A DNA stretch of 64,000 bases from Atriophallophorus winterbourni (taxonomy: Eukaryota; Platyhelminthes; Trematoda; Plagiorchiida; Microphallidae), in NCBI GenBank assembly GCA_013407085.1, contig JACCGJ010018159.1:59539-123538 (forward strand). The letters run 5' to 3'. A model generated the notes under the pieces. It saw nothing but the letters and a program-made list of their open reading frames with translations, was not told where the DNA came from and did no database searches. This document shows, one piece after another, positions 1 to 10,763 of this stretch. The position numbers were made by a program, and so were the translations under genes. Numbering within the stretch: the stretch's first letter is position 1; each line of letters begins with the position of its first letter.

Positions 1-763
1 CAGAGCGTTTAATCTTAGACCGGAATTTTCTTTCAGAAAAATATGTGTAGGATCAATTGAGTAAGCCGTAAGATTAATGTCATTGGATTGTTAAAAATTT
101 ACGAAACAGTTAAATAGTAACAGGTTACGTATTCTGGGTAGTGCAAGGAGTTTTAAGCATCATCCTTCGTCATTTCTGATCAAAATCAAGCGTATCATAC
201 TGGCATGAACTCGTGAATTTCCGACGTATAAGCAGAGCCACTGAATGCAGTGTTTACCACGATTTTGAATTCTGATTGAATTGCATACTCAAACATGGAT
301 AGAACCTGATATTTTATATTGTTGCTTTCCGTCTTCGGTCGATGCCCACCATATGTTTACTTGGTAATATCATGAGGTTACATAATACATAAGATCTTAA
401 ATGAATTTGAAGACCGAATCATGATAGCGCTCACAGCGACAGGTAATACTCGATGAAGTTGTGGCATATACACATACTGTGTGATATACGTCTAACTGCA
501 CAAGAATATAAATACCACTCGCTTCGTGACGCTTCTTAAAACGGAATGTCATTAATTCTGATTAAAATATACTCGTCAAAAGAGATAACACAGAATCTAC
601 ACAGCTATAACAATCATTTCGCTTTGCATTGTTATTCCGTGCAGTAGTTATTATTATCCCAATTAAAACCATCAAAATTTGTAATTTAAAAGAATTCAAA
701 CAATTATAAAAAATCTATTGAACAAAAGGATGAATTTTATTGTTTATCTTTCTGGTTCCGCAG
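1..763. other. No recognised gene; probably intron of the RRM gene
   Basis: AT-rich sequence upstream of the first recognised RRM exon. I searched for an exon carrying the first half of RRM1 and saw no convincing one. A pyrimidine-containing acceptor (ccgcag, 758-763) closes the stretch. Confidence 0.5.
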
Positions 764-3545
764 TGTACGGTTTTATCGACTTCACTAGCAATGCTGCCGC
801 GAAAGCAGCTTTGATTCATATCAAAACATCCAACCGAGAGTTGTACGTAAACTTCGCATATGTAAGCTCAATTTTTATTTGCTATTGTTTCCATTTCTTC
901 ATTCATTTCATTACTCCGCCAAATCTTCCACGCAATACTACTTTATTAGTATTTTATGAATTCTATACAATTTTATATGTGACATTGTTGAATGAGATTA
1001 ATACATTTGGCTTGTTACGAATTCCAACGTGAAAGAGATATTTGTCAATTTCACATCAAATGTACCTTTTAATCTTTATTCAAGATAAATGCCACGCAGT
1101 TGTACATGCATATTCTTTCGTTCGGCGCTGGTTATCGCTCAAAATCAAGATTTCCCGGTACATCATTTAATACAATGAATATCTCAGCGGTGTTTGGCTC
1201 TAATAATTTGTGTGAACATTCAGACAAAAGGTTCCGTTTCTCAATTTTCAAAAGTCCTGTGCAACCAAATATTGCGTTCGTCATTTTTTGGGAATGTTTA
1301 GCTCAATGTAGAATAATAATTGCGATGTTTATGTCAATCTGGTGCTGGTATAAACAACCGCTACGAATAAAATAATCCGGCATTTAATGTGGAAGCAATC
1401 ATCATTGTAGTCTCCGCATTTCGAATCAGTGCTCCCGATCATTTGACTATTTCTTTATATGATTAAAATTGGGGCGTTATTCCAATGCACGCGAGGAGGC
1501 ATCTTGACAGGGCCATGAAGATGTCAGTTCGTTGCACTTTTAAATATGTAGCAAGACTTAAAAAATTCATTTGCGTCAATCAGACATCCCACGACCAGTT
1601 TCATGTTGTTCGCACTCCTGTGTAGGATCAGAAGCCACAATGAAGAAATGGTGAATAAAGTTTTCGCTTGTATGTGGGCACATGCCAGGAACAGGATAGT
1701 CGGAATACCAGCTCGAACCATGTAGCAAAACAGATAATAAAAACTCAAAGCATTAAAGCACGCCGAATTGTATTGTGATTTTAGCTCTTCTGGTAATTGT
1801 GAAAAGAATAGACATGAAAAATTTGAATAAATTCATTGGTAGCTAACTTTCGAATCTATTAATTTAAAATATCTATAGTTTTCGTAATTGGTATGTAATT
1901 TAAAGCAGTCTGCAGAACGACTAACTTAAATTTAATTTTTTATTATAGGAGTCTGAAAAAGATCCACAGAACGTTTACATAACAAACATTCCCGAAAGCT
2001 GGACAGCTGAAAATGTGGAAGATTTGAAGAAAGTTTTTGACGTTTACGGGCAAATTGCCACAGCAATTGTTATGACAAAACGTTCGAACAACTTTTGTAC
2101 AGGTAACCTTTAAACACGTTTTGTGTACCACGCGAATTCACATTCATGACATCGAGTCTAGATTGTTCGAGAATAGAAATTTAGAAAAACGTTTTTCTCT
2201 AAAAATGAGAAATTTGACAATCAGCAATTTTGTTATTTTGTTCAGAATTTTTCGGTTTCATCCATAACTGATATAAAATCGAGATCCTTTTCCGGAATAC
2301 AGCGAGTGTACATTAAATTGTTTGCATAAACTATTTCTACACACCCATGCGGAATTCTTAATAGATTATCTGATCTCTGTCTCTTTTAATTTTAACCGGG
2401 GTTGAAATACAAGTAAACTGAAAAAGTTTTATTCAAAATTATCGAAATGAAACTGGAAAAAATAATCGATCACAAAATCACAACTTTTTTGAACCTTAAG
2501 CAAAATTTAAGTTGAGAGTTCATTTTCTCTGAAACATTGTGACCAATCATCTATTGAATGAATGAAGCGAATGAGATTGCCAGAATATAAATTTTTCAAT
2601 TCTTCACCGTCTGTATTTGTAACGTTTGGATTGATCAGGTGCGGGATTCGTGAGATTTGTGCGCGCTGAGGATGCCGAGCGGGCGATCGAAGGGATTCGG
2701 AATGCTCGTGTTGTTTTGGATGAGACAAAGGGACCCTTGGAAGTGAAACTGGCCGATCGTCAACGACCATCAGATGAGGACGGTTCAAGGCAAGTGACAA
2801 AAATAATAGACAGTTAAAAATTCAGTATATATTTAGCCAGTTGTATCAATAATTAATTATTTTATTTCTCTTTCTCTCTCTCACATTAAGTATGTCAAAA
2901 CAACGAAGCTCGAAAACATCTTCGAAGTCGTTGCCTTCATCCGGTATTTGTTTTGATATGGAAAGATTTTCGGATAAAAGAAATGCAAAGTTTCACAAAT
3001 CAAACTTCCTTCTGCAAAATCCATTCCCGGTTGCCCAATTGGTAGAACAAATAAGCAATTGTCCTTCAAGGCCATTTCCTCGACATTTTGGATTACTTGC
3101 TGCACCACAAACATCTTTCGATTCCATACATCAATTCTCATGCCCAGACATAACACCGCATGCTGAACTATCCCACATGAATGTAATAAATCCACAGTTA
3201 CAAGCACAAAATGTGGCAGGTTGCATTGGGATGCAAATTCCGATTATGATTAACCCAAATAATGGAATTCTCGGCAGTGCCAACATAGCTACTTCACCTT
3301 ACAAACACCTAGGTTATCAGAGAACTGCAGACAGCAGCGTTGTTCCATGCAACAACCTCGGACCAACGCTGGCTACGCCTGGAATTATCGACCGGAATGA
3401 AGGATGTTGGGTGCTCGGACGCACACCAGATGAAGCAGTTGCTCTGAAAACACATCCGTTTATCAGTCCGATTCCACCAGCCAGCTTCGTATCCTATCCG
3501 AATTTTCTAATCGATGGTGAGTTCCTGCCATTTGAAAATTGTTAA
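764..3545 (+). CDS. RBMS/Shep-like RNA-binding protein with two RRMs (3' part, 4 exons)
   Basis: Likely a sequence-specific single-stranded RNA-binding regulator, nuclear or cytoplasmic. Exons inferred from splice sites and phase are 764-861, 1949-2102, 2639-2789 and 2891 to 3516 or 3545. All joins keep frame: exon 1 ends on a whole codon, exon 2 leaves one base, and exon 3 completes in exon 4. Exon 1 encodes the back half of RRM1 with an RNP1-like YGFIDF and a helix rich in Ala. Exons 2-3 encode RRM2: RNP2-like VYITNI, RNP1-like GAGFVRF, and a last strand ending VKLAD. The inter-RRM linker SEKDPQNVYITNIP resembles the EQDPTNLYI linker of RBMS/alan-shepard proteins. Exon 4 is a low-complexity Pro/Asn/Ser tail. 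A strong donor (gtgagt at 3517) could end exon 4 before the stop at 3545. The exon for the front half of RRM1 was not found and is probably upstream of the window. ELAV/Sxl-like is the alternative family. Confidence 0.75.
2790..2890 (+). other. GC-AG intron in the RRM gene
   Basis: The exon ends TCAAG and is followed by gcaagt, with GC instead of GT at the donor. The acceptor is cattaag just before the codon-completing T at 2891. Only this junction keeps the RRM2 exon in frame with the long exon that follows. GC donors with otherwise perfect consensus are a known minor intron class spliced by the major spliceosome. Confidence 0.65.
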
Positions 3546-5879
3546 ATTGCAAACTAATTTTATTTCAAATATCCGGTACCGAACAGTAAAATAAGTATAA
3601 ATAAGTTTGTTCCGATTCGTTTGGAGGAAAAAAGCGATCCACTATTACTGTTAAACGGCAGGCTTCCAAAATATTTAATAGTCTGAACATGTGATAGAGT
3701 GAAAACTTGAGGTATTTTCACCATACATTCACAGTTCATGCAACTTTAACATCCAAACGTACTTAATTAATGGAAAATTGAGATATTTTGACACAGAAGT
3801 TGTGGGTATGATGTACTTATTTTTTCCTGAGTGTGATAATAAACTTCTACAGAGATATTTGTCAAGTAGAACTTGGTGTTCGCTTATGATTATTTATATA
3901 TAGCTACTTTAAAAATTGAAAGTTTAATTACATTGTGAAATCATAATAGATTTCGTTCAGTGTATAAATTATTCACTCTTTTGATTTATAGCCAAATTTT
4001 ATGTTGATTTAAAGACTGACTGAACCAGCTCATGCTGACGTGCGAAATAATTTTAAAAGTTTGGCATTTAATAACTAATCTGGTTTTTTTCATGGTTTAC
4101 GACTAAATTATCTGTCGTTAACCGAGCGAAGAGGATGATATGTTGGTATGTAAACTGTTAATCTTACAATCTTATCTGGATTAGTGAGCGTGATTGAATG
4201 ATATTTGATTATCTATCTAAGAACAAATGTAAATCAGCATAATCTCGTCGGTCGTTTAGCAGATTGGAATGTAAAATATCATGTAAATAACCCCGACAAG
4301 ACAATTGCAGATTTTACTTTAGATTTGCAAAAAACAAGAAAAATATTTATGGGAAGGAATTGAATCCAACAAGCTGATTGAATATGTGTTTAAAACCGCT
4401 TCAACTGCTTTATTGAAAAATAGATTAAGGTATAATGATGAAAAATATTACAATGTTGCGAAATGAATCATAAATTCCATGAACTAAGTAATCTTAAAAG
4501 ATATATATTTGAACGATATATATTTTGAACGATAAATAAAGTGAGAATTAACGTTATTGGATTTGCACTTATCATTGTCAAGAGAAAGTGAATCAAATAT
4601 AGCCTCTTCAGAATCAGACGAATATTGACATATGTTCATTATATATGCAATATATATAATATAATTCAAGAATTTAGTGTTGAATTTATGATTTGCATGC
4701 TTCATAATATAATAGTAGAATTACTAATAATATTACAATTATATTGATTTTACGAGATTTTCACAACCCTGCAATATTTTTGTCAATCGCATCGCTCGTA
4801 CTAACTCGTAAAGTCAAATTATGTTTGCTCGCAACATTGTATCTCTATCGCTTGCTAAAAAATAAAATTTTAGCCCGCACACCTAATAGTGCATTACACA
4901 TATCCGTTGGTAATAATATATTTTTAGCGAAATTTGAAATTTCTCGCCAATCAAATGTTACTTTATTGCGCAATTTGCTGATCTGACATAATTAATTGTG
5001 TTCATTAGTGGTTGAGGCAAGTGGGAAGAATAGAAAATGAAGCTTTCGTTTCACACCAAAGAATGATTTGGCCACCTGGTTCGGTGCATCATTTAACCGG
5101 CATCGCATATACATTGTCCTCAGGAAAATCGTTGTAGATAAAACAACATTCTGTTTTTTTCGTTCCGGAAATTACGCCGTCTTAACTAGTATATCAGCAG
5201 AATGAAAAACTTGTTATAAACCATTTCATAGCACAAAAGGATGATTTTTTCAACTAAATTGCCGAATGGTAAAATGCTGAAAATGTACTTATTTCTTTAT
5301 GGTTAAAGGGTGGAAAATAGGACAGAATATCGGAAAGGATTTTATGTCATTTATATTTTCGCCATGCTGTCCTAATTTAATGGTTTGCAGAAATTTGATA
5401 TACGAGCCTAGGTACAAACGTTCTCTTTATCTTTACGTACTCAGATTTCTCGAATCTTCTCCTCGTTGGTTTCACATCGATATGCGTATTTTAACCAAGC
5501 TTTCAATGTGACATTATGTTCTAATTTCATTTGCTGCATCAAATTCATTCCATAGGATATGTGCAATAATAATATGAGAAACTGTATGGAAATAGCAATA
5601 GTCTTAATAAGTATTAATGGTTTATTCAATATTTTCACAATATTATCAAAAAACGAATAAATTGTAACTGATTAGTGGTCATACACATACAGAATGAATT
5701 CTCAAGGAAACACAGGCGTAATTTCAACAGTATCATAACATTGCACTACACGGTAAAAACCCTCTTTTCCTCATCGAAAATTTGCGCTGTTTAGGGTCAT
5801 TATTACGCTAGCTTCGAGGTGAATGAAGTTGTTTATTAAAAAACAGTTTATAATAATGATTGTTCAAAAACATGACTTA
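3546..5879. other. AT-rich stretch, nothing recognised
   Basis: Downstream of the RRM gene. Only short open frames with no recognisable domain are present, with no repeat arm, RT motif or clear splice-framed exon. It could be the 3' UTR, an intron or intergenic sequence. Confidence 0.5.
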
Positions 5880-6095
5880 AAACCAGTCTACATATGTTTG
5901 GACACATGCGATTGAACAGATTAGTCGTGCATGTTTTATACGACACTGGCACGCAAGTTCATACCACCTTCACCATTATTTCTCTGTTTCGATGAAAGCG
6001 GATCCTAATCAAACTGACATTTGATGAGTGCAAACAGCACGAAGCAGGACTTGATTTGTGTTTATGTGATGGAAATGCATGCAAATGAGTAATTT
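5880..6095 (+). repeat. Degenerate hammerhead-bearing repeat unit, subfamily A
   Basis: This follows the subfamily A layout: a 5' part with cacatgcgattgaacag and a TTAGTCGT variant of the conserved GGTTGGTCGTACC hairpin, a middle part with gcggatcctaatc, then the ribozyme core and a 3' tail tgatggaaatgcatgcaaatg. The core is damaged: CUGAUGA reads TTGATGA and GAAA is altered. The stem II hairpin gtgcaaacagcac (about 6027-6039) is intact. Confidence 0.7.
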
Positions 6096-6484
6096 AAATA
6101 TATTTTATTTGAAATATTGCTTTGTAATGCGATAACAAATAAAAATATTTTATCAATTTTTTGACCCCCAGCTCAAACCCAAATGAACGAATGGATCAAC
6201 CCTTCAATGTTTCCACGAGCTTTCCCGTCAATGTAACTCGCTAGCACAAAAATTCAATGTGATACACAAAAAGGAAAACTATTTTCGTTTCTCAGTTTAC
6301 TCCGTGTTTAGTGATTTCCACCGTGGATCGAAATTAATTTCAACTTGCTCTGATGTTTAGATGTGTATTTTAAATTAAAATGCTATCGAGCTATCATGGA
6401 TATGTTGGTTCTGCAGGTTTCGGTTACCAATCTCATTTGCATATATATTCATCACCCTGTGTTTGAACACAACAATGAACAAAA

Positions 6485-6625
6485 AGCTCATTTGCATGCT
6501 TTTCCACCACACAGCCTACGACCGTATCCGTACGGTTTATACTCATCAGGTAGGGAAAGTAGGATTAGGATCCGCATGCGCTTGAAAGACTGGAAGAATA
6601 AATAACAAGTTGCCCTTGTATGCCA
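6485..6625 (-). repeat. Degenerate hammerhead repeat unit A, antisense half of a head-to-head pair
   Basis: Read on the minus strand it carries CTACCTGATGAG followed by a decayed stem II and a broken GAAA box. The flanking gatccgcatgcgcttgaaa block is typical of the family. The unit is truncated near ccactgttgga, where it meets a sense unit, giving a foldback structure. Confidence 0.7.
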
Positions 6626-6635
6626 CTGTTGGACT

Positions 6636-6816
6636 TGTGATTGAACAGGTTGATCGTACAAACATTATCCAACAATGGCATACAAGCGCAACAAGTTTAC
6701 CATTTACCACTCTCTCAAGGCATGCTGATCCTGATCCTACTGTCCCTACCCTATGAGTGCAAACAGCAGGGAACCGCTCGTGGTGTGTGTGTGATTGAAA
6801 TGCATGCAAAGAGCTT
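6636..6816 (+). repeat. Degenerate hammerhead repeat unit A, sense half of a head-to-head pair
   Basis: It starts near gattgaacaggttgatcg, then tccaacaatggcatacaagcgcaac, then ctgatcctactgtccctac, a mutated core (ccctatgag, stem II loop tgcaaacagca, then gggaaccgctc) and the tail gtgtgtgattgaaatgcatg. It is the inverted partner of 6485-6625; the inner arms (gttgcccttgtatgccactgttgga and its complement) can pair. Confidence 0.72.
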
Positions 6817-6844
6817 CTTATTCATGGGCATGGGTTTAAAAGCT

Positions 6845-6935
6845 GACTACATGAGTGTTGGCTCATGTAATTGAAGATGTTGCTCGAACTAACCTTATCC
6901 AACAGTGTCATATAAGCGAAACACAGGTATAGTTA
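6845..6935 (+). repeat. Partial hammerhead repeat unit A (5' part only)
   Basis: It contains gttggctcatgtaattgaag, ctcgaactaaccttatccaacagtg and catataagcg, the 5' part of another sense unit directly downstream of 6636-6816. This is a remnant of a direct tandem. The tggctcatgt segment resembles an RNA polymerase III A box, which is inference only. Confidence 0.55.
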
Positions 6936-7194
6936 CACACTCATTAGTCAAAGTCTCATCACAAGTCACGTGCAGGTGTAATTCGCGAAATCACATTTAA
7001 CCGAAGCACTATCACTGCTTATTCGATCAAGGCCCTTGGAGCAGAGGTTAGGTTGGTTCCATGTCGCTGTCGCGATAACTCTTTAACCACACAATATAGA
7101 ACACATAATCAGGTCGATGCGATCATTGCAATGATAACAAAAATCTTGGGATAGTTAACCGTTTGAAACAATTTGCACGCTTAAGCAAACTTAG

Positions 7195-8185
7195 ATTTAT
7201 TCATAGATTTATTTATTCATAGATGATAAGCGGGAAAACAAGTTATGCTTTTCAAGACCCACAAAAATGTATTTCGTGCCGGATGGTAAAAATAATATCA
7301 AAATATATTGTTAAAGATGATTGTCAAACGTGAAAACATAATTGTCCATAAGGGCATCTAGTGAAATTTTTTTAAAGCATCAGTGGTCAAAGATTGTACG
7401 ACGTGAGTACGTAAACGATTCGACAATTGCACATTGGGACGGAAAATACGTTTTTGCTGGCGTTCAACCTTCTATGCTGTTGGTAAATTTTAGATTGGTG
7501 CTCTCTCAGACGTGTGTTGTGGGAAAAAATGCAACAAATGTAAGTATGAATGATTTACTTGGTTAAGCACTGCTCAAAAGCAGATTAGTGTTCCTCGTTG
7601 CTGTCTGTATTGAGCTGAATACAGTTTCAATATTCTAAGTCACATTTCGTATGGAAAATTAGAAAGTCCAAAGACGAGCTTTATCGCTGTGTGCTGTGGA
7701 GTTTCCAATAGAAGAATTTCTTTTTTCATCCAAGGATTCCCTGTCGGTATAGCATATTCGCTATGAAGGCTGATTTAGGTTGAAATCAATTTGCAGAATA
7801 TGTTGGTACCGAACGAATCTAGAACACTTCTGAGGCGACTCAAGTTGCATTTTGCTTTGCTGGCAGCGAGTCGATATTGCATAGAGTTTTCTAAGTCAAA
7901 TTGTATAATCATGCTTAGATCTTTTTTGAGGAGGCGGGTTAAATAATAGTACGACCCATATAATAATCATTGTTCCACTTGCTCTTGAGAGATAATAAGC
8001 AGCATTTCGAGGCATTCAGTAGCATTACGTTATATAGGGTCCAGACATAAATCACATCACATCGAGATGCCGTTGCAGGTTATGTATATCGGCTATGGAG
8101 TTTACCTTGCGCCAAAGCTTTGCGTCATCAGCAAAAATAAACACTGGTGACTGTAATATAGCAGGCAGGTCGTTCATATATTAGG
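7195..8185 (-). mobile_element. LINE 3' portion (RT palm to 3' tail), decayed
   Basis: On the minus strand, about 8180-8090 encodes NDLPAILQ then FIFADDAKLW, the RT catalytic block with FADD in place of YADD. Around 7560-7340 is the conserved LINE C-terminal region, matching the coding end of the + strand element at 37.7-37.9 kb. It is followed by the same 3' UTR (gtgggtcttgaaaagcataac) and a tail of ATGAATAAATCT-type repeats at 7195-7225. Several frameshifts and stops make it a dead copy. Confidence 0.7.
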
Positions 8186-8530
8186 AATCAAGAATCAAGA
8201 TTTTATGGTGATAAAAGCACTCGCTTCAAAAGTACCATTGGATGACAGCTATTCTGGGTCAACCTATTGTCTTCATTGTAATTAATTTCGTTTTAACAAC
8301 GTTTGGGGGAATTCCACCACATAAAAATTTGGCAAACTGCAGCTGTTAGAGTTCAGAAACTGTCTATGTAACGGCACATGTGAGATTACTGATACAAATT
8401 GTTGTCGAAGAACTTTGCGCAATCTTTAGATGATGTGACTTCCAGTAAGAGAGACCAGTGGCTGTATTCCCATTGTAAAACTCCGAAGGATGTTGACATG
8501 CTTGTACAATGGGATTCCTAAGAAATTTTT
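8186..8530 (-). mobile_element. LINE 3'-end fragment with heptanucleotide tail
   Basis: The minus strand ends in two to three copies of TTGATTC (8186-8204 on +), preceded by accataaaatc. The same tail ends the CR1-like copies at 17.9-18.6 kb and 23.9 kb (-) and 51.2 kb (+). The tail directly abuts the RT of the other LINE at 8185. About 8340-8530 looks like RT thumb coding but is heavily mutated. Confidence 0.55.
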
Positions 8531-9119
8531 CGACTTAACTGATTTCATAATATCTAATCGAAAAGGTACATTTGCTGTGGATCGGCTGACAAAATCAAAA
8601 CGAATGAATTCCGATAGCTATCGACAAAATTAACAAAGAATTCTTGGAATGATTTAAATTTTAGGAGATTCAGCCTAGATATGACCAAAATGTCAGAGCA
8701 ACAAAAATGCGACCGCACTTAAGCAAGTGTTCCAAAATTGCATGTCAGACATTTAATGGATTTACCGGTATTGCGAAAACACTATTAAGAACGATTTGCT
8801 AATTTTCAACAATGATAGGTATTAGATATGCGAGCGCCAAAATATACAAAAAAATTATAAGCCCTTTGACTTCTTGTCTAGGGATTACTTTGTAATTCTG
8901 TAGTTGAATATCGTGGTTCTTTGTAAGAACCATATTTATTAGTGGCTTCCAAGTATGTATTTGATAATACTCTTGTTAATCGACTGGGCCTAACATTAGA
9001 GAATACAGTATTTATATATGTAGTAGTTAAGAATTGAAATTATACAATGTGAAAGGTGGTTTAGTAAAACTGAAATTGTTGTAACGGATAACTTCGCTGT
9101 GCCATATTTTTAAATATTT

Positions 9120-9350
9120 TACTTTACTTTTTCTCCGCACTTACAGATCACCACTGCTTCGCAGATGTTTGCAGTCAAAAGATAGAAGCGCTAAGTTTGG
9201 GTTCCAGGGACCTTGTATCATTGTAATAGTGATAAACAGTACATTAACGAGCGCCTTGAGCGCTGGACCATGAATCAATATGGAATTCAGTGGATGGGCA
9301 TCATGTTTCGTTGTACGAACCCTATGAAACAGTGGCTTCATCTTCTAACT
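9120..9350 (+). repeat. Subfamily B hammerhead repeat fragment (5' part)
   Basis: It shares gcgccttgagcgctggacca, gtttcgttgtacgaaccctatg and aacagtggcttc with the subfamily B unit at 55255-55385. The ribozyme core is absent or unrecognisable here. A shorter related piece (tcgtggttctttgtaagaacc) lies at about 8907-8950. Confidence 0.5.
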
Positions 9351-10763
9351 TCATTCTTGTGATACTTTATTAAAACGGAGTATGGTAGGGATGTGAGATA
9401 ATCACAGTTTGCAAACAATATAACTTGATGAGATTCCAACTTGGATTGTTTGAGTGAATATCCAACGTAATATTCGCTGTACTAGTAATAACCTCGACAA
9501 ATAGAATTTTGTTTTAGTTTTCCGAGACACAACATAATCTTAGTAATTTTAAACAAATATTCCTCAATCTGGAAGCTCTCACATAATTGTAGTTAAGTAA
9601 ATTTCAATGAACTAAGAGCTGTCGTAATACTTGTTGACGGTGAAATCGATTTCAAAGTCGTTTTAGAGAATATTATCTAACTCACAATACTTAGATCATT
9701 TGGAGGAAAATTCGAAGTGCTTGAGATATGAAAATAGAAATCTAGGTAAATGCAAGCAGAATCTCTTCCATAATAATTAAAATAATGTTTGTAGAAGATC
9801 TACTCAAACATATTTATCAATATTCATTTTAGTCACTGCTGCTGCTTGGTTATTACTGCTCGAATGTCAGAATTTGTTCGTTCAAAACTTGGAAAAATTA
9901 AATTTCGTACACAAATCGATCAGCCGAAAACGTTCGCTATTTGCTCTGATTTAATTGAACATTGTATAAAGTGATTTTGATTAATGGCAGGTTACTTGTA
10001 ACGTGTCAGAAATTGTGTTAATACATTTGGGCTCTTAACAGGCAGTCGTTTGAATACAGTATACCTTCGCGAGCCTAACGATGCAACTCGTAACGGTTAA
10101 TGTGTCCATGTTACAAGCTTTTTTTATATAAAAATGCTAATATTAATAATTTTTTATAATAATAAATTCTGATGAGCATGGAACAGTATGTTACATTCAT
10201 AATCGCAAAATGTGATTGCAAATTCAATAACTAGATGCAAAGGCGGATTTGTGAACATTTGATTGATTACTGTTCTTTCTGTTTACGCTAGCTTATTGTT
10301 TATGAAATCTAGTCGATCTTGTCTATTTATAATCGATTATGCGACAATTTAGCTGATTGCTTTTATCAAACAGACGGCATACACACGCATCGTATTTGAA
10401 GCAGCCGTTAATAAAAATATAAATATCTTCAGAAATTATGAAAATGTAGAAGTGAGGTACCATTTTGAATTGATAAAATCTTAAAAACACTTAAAACTTT
10501 TATAATTTAGAAATGTTCTTGTTACGTCAGGAAGGACTGATATAGCTGCATCCATTCATAACAGATGGGCTATTGTAATGGTTATTCAAGGGAAATATTT
10601 TTAACTTTCTAGTCCCAATCATATCTAGCAATACTGAGTCATTTTAAAGTTCGTTGAAGCCATTATACACGTCATTTGATAGTGCTGATTGTCCAGAGGT
10701 ATCACGCGTGTTCAAATTCGTCTCTATCAATATAAGTTGTTCTGTGATACTTGCGAAAGAATA
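9351..10763. other. AT-rich stretch, nothing recognised
   Basis: No open frame with recognisable domain content and no repeat shared with the rest of the window. It ends where the minus-strand LINE at 10764 begins. Confidence 0.5.

Noticed and set aside
1100..1750. Open frames on both strands
   Set aside because: They lie inside a phase-supported intron of the RRM gene and have no domain.
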